64,000 nt of DNA, from the NCBI RefSeq assembly GCF_000516985.1, contig NW_006917093.1, forward strand, positions 5,613,013 through 5,677,012, in the 5' to 3' direction. Source of the stretch: Pestalotiopsis fici W106-1. Lineage: Eukaryota; Ascomycota; Sordariomycetes; Amphisphaeriales; Sporocadaceae. Below the pieces are notes generated by a model. That model had not been told where the DNA came from, did no database searches, and saw only the letters and a program-made list of their open reading frames with translations. The position numbers and the translations under genes are program-made. The first letter of the stretch is position 1, and every line of letters starts with the position of its first letter. This document shows, piece after piece, positions 45,799 through 58,977 of the stretch.

Positions 45799-47022
45799 TG
45801 TTTCTGATTTATTCTCACACTTGCGGGGTCTTCTTAGAAAGTATGAATAAAAGTAGAACTGGATTTATCTCGAGGGCCTCCTCTAACATGATTGTGGCAA
45901 GATGATATAGACCCAGAAAGGTGATTGGGATCCCAGTACGACATGTGTGGTTTATACGGCTGCTACAGCGGTAGTCAGCCAGATGCTGCATGTTGGGTAC
46001 TACCCAGTGCTCCCTCACGTGCACATGCATCATTCCACCAGGTCATGGATCAGCGTTTTGTCGAGTCTATTGTTCCCGCTTCCGGGAAACAGACGACATG
46101 AAGGCGTGACGATCGTCCCGATGCGCCCCTAATCTCATTGAGTAGTGCTCGGCGTCGATGCTACCTCCATCAGCGCAGCTGGCTAGAGGTCAAAAGGCTG
46201 CTTGGTGCTACATGATATTTCCTCCCCGGTCACCCTTAAAACATTGACAGGCAGTGATTCGCTTAAGTTTAGCTATATACCTATATATGAGGGATGTAGC
46301 GACCTTTTATTTGTCATTTGGTAAACCAGAAGCCGAAGATAAAATAAAAGAAAATAAACATGGTACCGGGGACAGACGATGGGTGCAGTTTCACTCTGTG
46401 TCGCCCCGCCTCGGGTGCTACTTGGCGGCTCTCTTACCAGTTGACCCGCTTCCCGTTGTGGCTTTTCCCAGTCACTAGAATGTAATGTACTACTAATCTG
46501 TGCTGACCTTCAATGTTTACAAACCTCTTGGCAGGTTCATGTAGTACATTATGCCAGACATTGAACTACAGAGTACTTTGTACCCTGTTCATATACAGTT
46601 GCCGTATATATGCCGTTGAATCTGTACTGGCTGTAAACAGGGCGGATTCCAAATGCCAGAACTCAATTTTATAGATGCACTAGTAGCACCACATTGAATT
46701 TAAACTAGGGAATTTGAGTCCCCCAGCGTAGGAGGTACCCAGTAGGTGCCCAGATACGCTTTGTGGGGTTCAATGTTCCCCACCATCGGATTTCCACTGG
46801 AACAAGACTCAGCATTTACTCAAAGCCATGTCTTTTGCTGACCACATACCTATAGGACCTCTTTATCAGTAGTGACGGTGGAGTTGTTGCTTTTCGCAAA
46901 CCGAATCCTGTCTGCTTCTTGTCCTTGTGACAAGCTTTCTTTTCACTCGAGTGTCTGGGCCAGATCCATCGCCGATAGAGCGCATCGGAACGTACCGAGT
47001 CCCGACAAGCGCGATCACAAAT
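45799..47022. other. Gene-free interval
   Basis: Holds the promoter of the FAD oxidase and of the next regulator. TAATGTACTAC at 46483-46493 is repeated inverted as GTAGTACATTA at 46541-46551, and TTCAATGT/ACATTGAA forms a second, interleaved inverted pair (46509-46516, 46558-46565). No gene found. Confidence 0.5.
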
Positions 47023-49017
47023 ATGCCACAGTACCGCGCCAAACTCTCGTAGGCCCCGACTCCAATGCCTCATCACTTGACACGCTGCTAAAATCTCGCG
47101 TAGATGCGCCCGGTGTCAGTTTCGCAAGGTGAATTTCCAATGTTTTGAGTTTGGGAACTGAGTCCTGACCTGCTACAAGCTAAAATGCACTCGGACCGAG
47201 CCCTGCTCCAATTGCGCCAGCTCCAATCAGGACTGTGAATATCGGGAGCAATCCAAACGGCGTCCAATCTCTCGACTCTACGTGGCAGGCCTGGAAGATC
47301 GGATCGCTTGGTTCGAGAACTTGGTGAACAGATTGAAAGCGGCAAGCCCAAGTGAACGTGACGCGATCCTCGACACGGTAGATCTCGGCGATCATCTCGT
47401 GCCGCAAGCTGCGTCCGAGGTAGATAAAGAAGAGCCTCTAAGCTCCGCTCTCGCTTCTCACTTTATCGTGGAGAACGAGGGACTGGTATCCTATCATGGT
47501 CCAACGTCCATCTACCGCTTCTCTACTGGGCTGCCGTTACCAGATCAACTTCGGCCTTTCCCCAACAACACCGTGTCTGGGAATGCGAGCGAGCTGCACA
47601 CGGAGCAAGTTGCTCGTGATTTTGGAATCGATCTCCGTGGTGAGTTGATCACAATGTCGCTTCGCCACTTCTTTCGATGGCAATATCCGCATTCCATGTT
47701 CATTTACCGCGAGGCCTTTCTTCGTGATCACTTTAGCAACCATGGCAATCGTTCATACTGGTCTGGCCCCTTACTCCTGGCCATGTGCGCCCTAGGGCTC
47801 ACCATGGCCCCAGAGCTGGAAGACAAGATCATGAGCGACAGATTTTTCTCGGCCGCCGAGACGATACTCCTAGTGTCTGGCATGGCCCATCCCAGCATTA
47901 CAACAGTCCAAGCTTTTCTCTGCTTGGCCCTGTACGAGATTGGTCGTGGTCAGCTTTCTGGAGGTTGGAAGTTTTCGGGTATGTGCGCAGTCTTGATGCC
48001 ATTCCAGGTGCATCATGGTTAGTCTAATGATACTGTCCTCTAGGTATCGCTTTCCGTATGGCACAAGATTTGGGAATTCAAGATGATCCGAGTCACTACA
48101 TGGCCGCCGATAAGAGTACCCTAAGTTCAGAGGATATCGAGATTCGACGCCGCATTTACTGGGGTTGCTACATCTCTGATAAAATCATTAGTATGATGCT
48201 CGGAAGACCTGCGCTACTCTCAGACTCGGATGCAGGTGTCGAAATAACTGAACGTCTGCCGTAAGTACCAGAATGCTCTCGGCCATTTCAGTCGGCTGAT
48301 CAACCCCAATCCTGTAGAGATTTTCCTGGAATGGAGGACTGGCTACCCGCCAGCAATGACGTAGACGAAAGCGGACAGGAGCGTGTACAGCAGCTGGTTC
48401 CGTCTTTCCAGATGCAGATCCAGCTGGCCAAGATCATGCAGAGAGCACTAAACGAGCTATGCTCCTTTAAAAAGCATCGTCGCAGGGCTCAAATTGATGT
48501 GTTAAATCTGGAACTATGCCGATGGGAAACTATCCTAGACCAGTCACTCCATTGGAATAAATGGCAGGCAACCAGCACTAGAATTTGTCCGACAATTGCT
48601 GCGCTCCAGTGAGTAGACTAATCGGTCTTGTCGTCGCATCCGATGACTGTCGCCTACGTGTAAGCTAATGTTGATTCCAGTATGCTTTTTCATAGCCTAC
48701 GAATAGTCCTAAACATGGAGGCCAGCGATGGTGATGAAGTCTCTCTCACATCTGCGCGCATCGTAATCGCGATCGTGCGAAAATATCGCAGCCAATGCAG
48801 CCTCAAGCACGCACCATTCATATTCGTCTATGGCATTGCAAAGGCTCTACAAGTGGTTGCGTCTTCTGGGATTCCCGAAGAACAGGCATATTTGCTACAG
48901 GCTTTGGACGAATGTTCCGTTACTTGGGCATTAGCCGGTTATGTAGCGAAACATGCGCTTGGAAACTATCAACATCAACCTATTTTGAGCAAGCAAAGGC
49001 AGCAAGGCGCAATATGA
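47023..49017 (+). CDS. Zn2Cys6 transcription factor with fungal-specific domain
   Basis: Six exons (47023-47048, 47104-47128, 47180-47978, 48044-48260, 48318-48608, 48681-49017) give 564 aa; introns are 51-72 bp with consistent phases. The zinc cluster starts at residue 10 after a tiny first exon (MPQYRAKLS): CARCQFRKLKC, then CSNCASSNQDC, followed by a basic linker and a coiled-coil-like VAGLEDRIAWFENLVNRLK. The middle homology region is typical: FGIDLRGELITMSLRHFF, ALYEIGRGQLSGGWKFSGIAFRMAQDLGI, then IRRRIYWGCYISDKIISMMLGRP. It is convergent with the PLP enzyme gene 91 bp away and is the best candidate regulator of the 44-60 kb genes. Confidence 0.9.
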
Positions 49018-49108
49018 TGACACATAGAGTTCATTGGCAGACGCCAGTCAACCAACGCAATTGATTGGGATTTAATCGATCAAAGCTTGATTGAATTTCC
49101 TTTGGGCC

Positions 49109-50398
49109 TTACATGGTAGGAAGACCCTTTGAAATGCCTTCCCGGAGAACTCTTGTTAGGCTTTCAATATCACTGACATTGTTGTAGAATCCCAGAGAAA
49201 CCCGTATGCCCAGACGGTACTGCGTCACATAGATGCCCCGATCTCTCAGCAACTCTACCCATGCTGGATCCAAAAGCTTGAGGATATACAAGTGCGGCGC
49301 ATGCCCCTTGCGGTCTGCGGGACCAACAATGTCGATACCGAGCTCGGCGCAATCTTTCCGGAGATCATCACCAAGTCCATACAAGTAATCCTCAACATCG
49401 CTGGGCCCCAACGATTCAAGATAAAATTTGAGATAGGCTCTACCGGCCACTGCTGCAGATAGACTAATGTTCAAATGATCGAATCTGCTAGCAGTAGGGT
49501 GGTACACCAGGGCATCCGCCGGAACCAACAGGTCTGCCCGGGTATTCTCGACAGCGCCGTATCCGACAGTGGGAGGCACCGGGTCAAATTCCGCCATCAC
49601 GGCAGGGTCAACATATAAACAAGCCAGGCCCGTAGGGCAGTTGAGACCTTTGTGCAGACTAAAAGCCGCGGCCGAAACGCCCAGACTCTGCACGTCAAGA
49701 GCTGCAAACCCGACCTGCTGCGTCGCATCCAACAGCACGTGGATGCCTCGGGGACGAAAGGCGGCACAAATTCCCGCAACATCGTTTCTCTGGCCGCTGT
49801 GGAACATGATGGAGCTCAGACCGATGGCCTTGGTTCTGCCGTCCACCCAGGGGGCAAATGTATCAGCGGTCGCGGCCACCACCTGACCCGTTCTCTCTGC
49901 TTCCGCCATGGTAGGTACCTGGCGGACTTCGACGCCGAGGCGGCGCAGTGCCATCCATCCATACACGTGGTTGGGATGCTCCGTGTCGAGAACAACGACA
50001 TTGTCGCCAGCACTCAAAGGCACGGATCGGATGAAATCGCTGAGACCCTCGGTCGTGTCGCGTGTAAAGGCAATGTTGGTAGGTTCCGTGTTGACATATT
50101 TGGCCACAAGACCTCGCAGTTCTTCAGCGGCCGCTTGCCAGTGGGGCTTGGGGTGAGGACAACGCAGCGCTTCGTACGAGTACGTAGTCAATGCCTCGTG
50201 GACAATGAGGTTGGAAGGGGGAGCGTAGGAGGCATTCAGGAAAACGACGTCAGGTTGAGAAGTCAGAGGCACTAGATTGCGGAAAGCTGCAAACTTCTCC
50301 TTGATGGCTGTAGCTCCCTTTGTCTTTGCTGTAATAGACATTGTGTCTACGATTGACGCGTTTTCTGGACAGATATTTTCAGTAATGCCAGGAGCCAT
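49109..50398 (-). CDS. Class V PLP-dependent enzyme (isopenicillin N epimerase/LolT-like)
   Basis: Single-exon gene of 429 aa from the first ATG at 50398; upstream in-frame codons lack an ATG. It is a fold-type I PLP enzyme: FLNASYAPPSNLIVHEAL at the N-terminus, NIAFTRDTTEGLSDFIRSV (cofactor phosphate region), VVVLDTEHPNHVYGW, HVLLDATQQVGFAALD with the ring-binding Asp, and SLHKGLNCPTG with Lys250 as the Schiff-base lysine. The tail RLGIRVSLGFYNNVSDIESL is the usual substrate-arginine region. The family includes isopenicillin N epimerase, cysteine desulfurase-like lyases, ergothioneine Egt2, and LolT-type enzymes of pyrrolizidine and indolizidine alkaloid pathways. Its reaction is not determined here. 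It is divergent from an amino acid permease across 706 bp, which favours an amino-acid-derived substrate. Confidence 0.85.
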   Translation of the reverse strand: MAPGITENICPENASIVDTMSITAKTKGATAIKEKFAAFRNLVPLTSQPDVVFLNASYAPPSNLIVHEALTTYSYEALRCPHPKPHWQAAAEELRGLVAKYVNTEPTNIAFTRDTTEGLSDFIRSVPLSAGDNVVVLDTEHPNHVYGWMALRRLGVEVRQVPTMAEAERTGQVVAATADTFAPWVDGRTKAIGLSSIMFHSGQRNDVAGICAAFRPRGIHVLLDATQQVGFAALDVQSLGVSAAAFSLHKGLNCPTGLACLYVDPAVMAEFDPVPPTVGYGAVENTRADLLVPADALVYHPTASRFDHLNISLSAAVAGRAYLKFYLESLGPSDVEDYLYGLGDDLRKDCAELGIDIVGPADRKGHAPHLYILKLLDPAWVELLRDRGIYVTQYRLGIRVSLGFYNNVSDIESLTRVLREGISKGLPTM

Positions 50399-51104
50399 GA
50401 TGATGAAATATGAGGTCGAGAATGAATACCAATTTCGTCGTACTCGAGAGACATTCACTCTGCTTCTATGCCCTTACTTATACTAGATGCTCTTCACCAG
50501 ACTGCTCGATCTGCGAACGGAGTTGACACTCCATGTACATTCCTATGTAGAATTTTACATTATGACAAACCAAAGACATGACTGTCTGTAATCAAAATCG
50601 TGCCAAGTTGGCCAAGAGATCGTTCATCAACGTCCATTCCCCAGAGTCCCAGACGTGTCGCGGCCTCTAACGTGCCCCACATTCAAATCTCGAATGATGA
50701 GTGGATGGACTTGAACCTCCATGGTGGATCCTGGCGTGACAAGATCCGATTGAAAAGAAGTATTAATCTATGTGGGTCGTCGAATTGGCCCGTGATTCGT
50801 GGAGTCTGACCTCCATGGACTAAAAGGTAGTGTGGATATCGAGTACTTCCCCGGATTGTTGAGATAGCCTCGATAAGGTTCCGTTCACAGCCTGCTGATC
50901 ATGAAGCCATGCTAGAGATAGCTTATCTTGCCTTCTGGTCTGACTTATCACCCTCTCCGAGATGACCAGCAGGTCTATAAATCAATGTCGTGACCTATCA
51001 AGGTCCGACATGGATATTTTGGAGACTGACCATCTTCCAGCAGAACAAAACAACATTGCCTGTGCCTTGCATATGCCACATTCGATACGTCAAGTGCTTT
51101 CAAT
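50399..51104. promoter_or_regulatory. Divergent promoter with clustered GATA sites
   Basis: Between the PLP enzyme and the permease, GATA-type sites occur as GATAG (50863), CGATAAG (50871), the palindromic GATAGCTTATC (50917-50927) and CTTATCA (50944). HGATAR sites are the targets of AreA/NIT2-type nitrogen regulators, so nitrogen control of the permease is plausible. Occupancy is inferred. Confidence 0.4.
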
Positions 51105-52870
51105 ATGCAGTCCTCTGTCGAGGCCAATGGCAAGTCTCCCGACCCAAAGTCAAGCCCACAAGAGACGGCGAGCGTCTCGGAGGGCCTGGGCCTCGCCAGT
51201 GATGTCCATCTTCGCCGGGAGTTCAAGGAGCGTCACATTTCCATGATTGCAGTTGCCGGAGCAATTGGCACCGGCCTCATCATCGGCTCGGGAACTGGAT
51301 TGGTTCGTGGCGGTCCGGCTAGTCTGCTGATTGCTTATTGCATCGTCGGCGCGGTTGTATTTTTCATCATGACGGCGCTGGGGGAAATGGCTACATTCCT
51401 GCCCATGGACAAGGGCTTTGCCGGTTATGCCACTCGGTTCGTTGATCCGGCACTTGGGTATGTATTATTCCTTGATGGTTGTCTATGATTTAATTTTCCC
51501 AACGCACTGACGATAATCAATAGCTTCGCAACTGGCTGGAACTACTTTTTCAAGTATGCAATTGTGCTGCCGAATAATTTGACTGCGGCGGGGATCATTA
51601 TCCAGTATTGGAGACCCGATCTCAATGTTGGTATATTCGTGGCTACCTTTACTGTAGCCATTGTTGCAGTAAACGTGAGTGACTAAGATGCCCTCCATTC
51701 ACTATACTGGTTTCCGTCTAAACGATCGTACTGACCCATTTTCTCGATGATAGATTCTTCACGTGTCATTCTTTGGAGAGGCTGAATTCTGGATGTCCGT
51801 GACAAAGCTTCTCGTCTTGGTACTACTCATCATTACCTGCTTCACAATATCAATGGGCGGCCAACCGTCAGGCGAGCGCATCGGATTCAAATACTGGTCA
51901 GACCCTGGCGCCTTTGGGACGTTCTTGGTACCTGGCACCACTGGCCGGTTCCTGGGCTTTTGGGCATGCATGGTCCAGGCTTGCTTTGCATACACTGGCA
52001 CCGAAGTCGTGGGCGTAGCGTTTGGCGAAGCCCCGAATCCAAAAAAGACAGTTGCGCGGGCTGCAAAACAAACTCTGTTCCGAATCACGACATTTTACAT
52101 CCTCGGTGCCCTGGTCTTGGGAATGAGCGTACCCTATACCAACGATCAGCTGATTGGCGCCACCCACTCGAGCACGGGAGCTGCTGCCAGCCCTTTCGTG
52201 GTGGCCGTACAGCTCGCGAAAATTCCAGTATTCCCTCACGTCATCAACGCATGCCTCCTGATCTTTGTGATCAGCGCCGCCAATAGTGATATCTACATCG
52301 GTTCGAGAACTCTGTTCGGCTTGGCTCACGACGGACAAGCGCCAGCCATATTCCGTCGCACCTCTGCAAACGGTGTGCCCTTGTGGGGTGTAGCCATGAT
52401 GAGTGTCTTTACGGTACTAGCATACATGAATGTCAGTAAAGACTCGTCCACTGTTTTTGGATATCTTGTAAGTCTCGTGACTGTCTTTGGGACACTGAAC
52501 TGGATAAGCTGCTTGGTCAGTTATATTCGATTCACTCGCGCCATGAAGGCGCAGGGCATCTCCCGAGACTTGATGCCATATCGAGGTCCACTACAGCCTT
52601 ATGGAAGTTATTTTGCCCTCTTGCTCACCATATTAATCACCTTCTTCAACGGTAAGCATGTTACAGCACTAATTATTGTGTATTGGCGCTAATCTGATTG
52701 ATATAGGCTACAACGCCTTTATACCTTCATTTACTGTTTCGTCCTTTGTGACGTCGTATATTGGCATTATAATATACATTCTCAACATTGTGTGGTGGAA
52801 GTATTTTAGAAAGAGCAAGGCTGTTGGCTTGCATGACATGGACCTTTATACGGGCAGAATAGAGGATTGA
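51105..52870 (+). CDS. Amino acid permease (YAT/APC family)
   Basis: Four exons (51105-51457, 51524-51674, 51754-52651, 52707-52870) give 521 aa; introns are 66, 79 and 55 bp. The cytoplasmic N-terminus precedes the signature REFKERHISMIAVAGAIGTG and LIIGSGTGLVRGGPASLL of fungal amino acid permeases. Further landmarks are GEMATFLPMDKGFAGYATRF, GFATGWNYFFKYAIVLPNNL, AYTGTEVVGVAFGEAPNP and SAANSDIYIGSRTLFGLA. About twelve hydrophobic helices are present and length is standard. It acts at the plasma membrane; the amino acid transported is not predictable, though the AxN and FAYTGTE motifs are general. The promoter has several GATA sites. Confidence 0.92.
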
Positions 52871-54191
52871 TGGATACCTAAGTACGACTACCCTTTGAGG
52901 GTTCTTTGCCGTAGAAGCCGGAGAACGGCATCCATGATTGTTGTTGATGTACCAATACATGTCCTCTATCTACCCTGACATGAGCCCAGTACGAACAGAG
53001 CTGAAAATGAGGTGAAGATCATGGTAATTCACCCATGACACTAGCTTGCACATAATTACCAGCAAAATCACATAACAGAAAATGATGTAAATGCTCGAAA
53101 TTGAAGAAACGATAAACATTCAAATCGTGTGCTACCCTAAGCATAGAGGATCTAACAACCCAAAATCATCGAAAAAGAGTAACAACTCACCTGATACAAG
53201 TAGTCATTCAAAAAATTCGTGCTCTATCAAATGTCTTCTTTCTTTTCATATGAATGAAGACGGTTTCATAAGATTGGCTGAAGAGCTATAGTAGGTTTAG
53301 TGCTCGTGTCTGGGCAGCAGTGCATCAGCTGGAGTCAAACCTAGGTCAGATGCAGTAAATATTAGGAGCCCGCCAAGGGCTGCGACTCGAGTCCATGGCA
53401 ACTGCGACAGTGAAACCTGCCCAAAAGCAAGAATGGCGTGACAACTTCAGCATGGGGAAGACAGGGGAAAACAAGGTTAGAAATGTGGGTATTCGTGTGA
53501 GGAGGGGTTGACTTGGGCGAAATAGGCCCAATTTCATATGATTGCTGACTTGCATGGTGGCTTGGGGATGCAGGAGAGGATACGGGGTCCATGATATGAT
53601 CATCCCAGATAGTACTACTCAAAGATGTGGCAAGACTCGGGACGACTCCATGCATATCGTTTTGTTCATTCTAGTATTGATCATCTGCCTTGCATTTACC
53701 CTCATGGTGCATAGCGGCCTGGTAGCTTTATCAAAATGGTGAAAATGCTCGATATGGGAGACTAGAATCAGATACCCCGGTCGATAGGCACAGCCACCAC
53801 GGTACAGATTATCGTTGCCGAGATCACCGTCTGAAGGAGGGTGGGTCAATTTGGTGCGTTATGCCGATTGCATGGGCTTGGGTTGCATCAGTCTGCTTCA
53901 TAAAATTGAGGTACTCGGAGCTCGATCCTTCGGATCCATGACTGTGCCTAGGAACGTCTTTCAAAACGCTCAATTCTTTTTTTTTTTTTTTTTTTTTTAA
54001 ATTCAAAAAAGGGCAACCTGTGCGGCAATTTTCCACACATGTATATATTTGATCATTCCTCATCTCCAACTGACATTACATCGATGATACCTATCTATAG
54101 ATTTCCACTGTTAATCACCATTTGGGGTTATTCGTATAGTCCGGAGCAGCGATAAAGGAACATCAAGGTGCAGCTGCCTTGAACACACACT
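52871..54191. other. Gene-free interval with a 22-T run
   Basis: No supported gene. The T run is at 53977-53998; read on the minus strand it is a 22-A stretch, which could be a simple repeat or the tail of an old retroposed copy, although no element is visible beside it. A 30-residue hydrophobic frame at 53652-53744 is too short and unsupported to annotate. Confidence 0.5.
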
Positions 54192-56114
<1,923 letters not shown>

Positions 56115-57160
56115 CCTGATTGAGACTTTTCATTGTGGACAGACGAGGAGAGCGTGTTATCACAGACGTTTTATTGAATTCACTTCGATTAGCCTTTGAC
56201 GACGGGTGCACTAGCTAGGTACTGAGCGCTAATGTTCCCAGCTACCTTGACTTCCTGGTGAATATTCTTTTCAGCAATTTGGGATATTATATTACTTTAC
56301 AAGGACAATCCCAGACATATAAAGCTTTACGGTACACGATAGCCTACCTGAACAGCTGAATATTTGTTTGAATTATCAAATAAGTATATCATTGCGCACT
56401 TTCTGCTATATCCACACTATTAGAATATATATTGATTGTGGACATTGCCGGCGCTAAGATTACGTATACTACATACCATGTAGACGGGGTTTTACTGGCT
56501 ATGGACTGCGCAATATCGGACTTTGAAATATTGCGTTGAGACTAGAATGGGACCACCAATAACCTGCATGTTCATCATGATTGGCGTGCCAAGCGGTAGG
56601 CGGACATGTATAAGTTCCCGGGTACCTTTGTCCTCGAGATGCACAAAATCAAACGGAATGAGCATTTCCGCCATGATTGTGGTGATGGGCTAGTCTTGGC
56701 CCTGCATGGACTGAATTGATCCGTGCGCGTGCAAGTTGTGAGTTATTGGGGCTGAGACTTATGCCAAGCCGGATGCTTTATTTCGGGGCCATTGTCAATC
56801 ACTTGAATAATGTGCTAAGATATCCCAAGAATCACAGTACCTAAACCAGTTAATTCCATGGAAGCCTCGTGTCGATCTTGAGATTGGTCCACAGCCTACA
56901 GAATATTGCGCATCTTCGCCAAGCATGCCTACCTTTTGCGAATACGAAAGGCCTCAGCGTTGAACACATCCAGAGATCACCATACCTGCCAATTCAATAA
57001 GCCGCCGTTGTTCCCGGTCCCTTGCATAGCCGAGAGCCTGTAGCTATACAGATATAAAGCCATTGATCTGTCTCCTATATCTCATATTCTTCTCAGCAGA
57101 CACAGTTTACTCTCCGTAGCTGCTTCATTGTAACCAATTCTTTAGCAATTTGCCATCAAG
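56115..57160. other. Intergenic region with TATA box of the next gene
   Basis: TATAAA at 57053-57058 is about 103 bp ahead of the beta-propeller ATG. The 56.3-56.5 kb stretch is AT-rich. No gene supported. Confidence 0.5.
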
Positions 57161-58814
57161 ATGACAACTATTTTTCCTTTTCAGAAAACCTCGTGGACTA
57201 TCAAATGGCTCTTCATGCTATCGGCTGTTGAAATTGTGAAGGTTTGGACGTTTACTCCTCTCAACATTCTGATCACCAAGTAACAACCATTGGTCAATGC
57301 AGGCAGTGTCAATCAATTCGACGCAACCGCTAGAGGGGCCCTCTTACATTGGCCAACCAGCAATCCTGAAGTTGATGAGACCAAGGTTCTCCTATGAGCC
57401 CAAATCCCAAGGCTACCACCGCGATGCTGGAAATACCCGCTCCGAGGACTACTCCGGTCCGTTAGGCTTCAATCCCGTGGTGGAAACGTTTGCAATGCCA
57501 CCCCCAGCACCAGTTTTCTGGAGCCAGCAAGGGCAGGTCACTGGCGCGCTCCTTTGTCGAGAAAACACATCCTGCATTGCAGCTCTAAACCCAGACACAT
57601 ATCAGATCGAGGCAACATATCCCGGTGCCGATGATGGCGACGTCTTTGACATGGTTTCGATGGTGTATATGCAAATCCTTGACAACCATGTCATCGTCCC
57701 GACATCCGAGAGACACCTGGTGGATATCGAGCGCATTGACGATAATTCGACACCATACTTTGTCAAACGGCGCGACATTGACGTGACGAGCGTGGTAGAG
57801 GATGGCACTAGGATCGTCGGTATTGCATACGATGCCAATGGCAATTTGTGGTTTTGTACGGGAGGCTTCCCTGGTGTCGGGCTTCCCGCTGCCGATATCG
57901 CTGTGATTGGCTACGTCGATCCAATGGACAATATTCATTCCATCCAGCTGCCAGGCACGGCGGTAGAGAATAATTTTGCCGTCAGTGGGACGAATGTTTA
58001 CCTTGTGACGGGACCGGCTGGAGCCAGGGACACTGTGAACGCAACCGCAAACTTTTACGGCTTCAGACCTGGCCCAAACGGCGTGGAAATCGTGGCGACC
58101 GTGCCTTACCAGGCGGGAGACGGAATTAAGAAGGGCGGTGTATCTCGTGGCTCTGGTAGTACACCCTCTCTACTGGGGGATAAGTACGTCGCTTTCACAG
58201 ATAATGCGAACGAGCAGGTCAACCTCATTGTCGTTACCCAAATGGTGAACGGCACCGGCGGAGGTGACCCAATCTGCACCGTGCCGCTGTTCGAACCTGG
58301 TCAAAGCGCAAACGAGAACACCATGGTGGTTCACTGGGACGGAGGCTCCACGTACAGTGCAGTCGTTGCGAACTTTTTTGATGCAGTGCCCATATACTTG
58401 AATGGGGGTGACCCTTTCGGCAATGGTTCAATTGACGTTGAAACAATCAACGAAGAATACAACAACATAACTCAGATGGCACCAGGTCTCACTCGGATCG
58501 ACGTGGACGACGAGACCAAGTCTTGTAGCGTTGTGTGGTTCAATAAGGAGATCAGGGGTACGATCTCACCCATTCTATCCACAAAGACCGGCTTGCTATA
58601 CATGGCCACTCAGGAAAATGAACTTGCTCATCAAGGTTCATATGTTCAGTACGGAACCGGCATTGATTTTGACACTGGTAAGGAAGTATTCAAAGTTCGG
58701 ATGGGGGCAGGAGGATCTTTCAACTACAACTACCAGTCTCCGGTTTTGACCCCTGATGGGGGCTACGGCCAATTCGTCATCGGGGGCTTCGTCAAGATGA
58801 AGGATCAGAATTGA
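57161..58814 (+). CDS. Secreted PQQ-like beta-propeller protein, paralogue 2
   Basis: Two exons (57161-57241, 57303-58814; intron 61 bp) give 530 aa. As in paralogue 1, the first exon (27 codons) encodes the hydrophobic leader (WTIKWLFMLSAVEIVKA) and a single short intron separates it from the body. Blade-like segments are YSGPLGFNPVVETFAM, YDANGNLWFCTGG, SGTNVYLVTGPAG, VSRGSGSTPSLLGDKYVAFTDN, CTVPLFEPGQSANENTMVVH and LSTKTGLLYMAT, then GIDFDTGKEVFKVRMG. Many N-glycosylation sequons are present. Shared gene structure and motif order show common ancestry with 36522-38172. It lies between UDP-galactopyranose mutase and a P450; the function is unknown. Confidence 0.82.
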
Positions 58815-58977
58815 TCTATTCAGAGAAAGTTTGCAACTTGTCCAGGATCTGGCGTCATACGCTCAAGGGCATGTCGTCGCAACTCTTTGGATCGGTTGTC
58901 TCTTTACGATTCTGTGTAATAGTCTTGTTCGTTGTTATCAAGCTTAGTATAACCCACAAAAGATCGTCTCGAGAGCC

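Noticed and set aside
53652..53744. 30-residue hydrophobic peptide frame
   Set aside because: A single predicted membrane segment without conservation, promoter or neighbour logic; common by chance in T-rich DNA.
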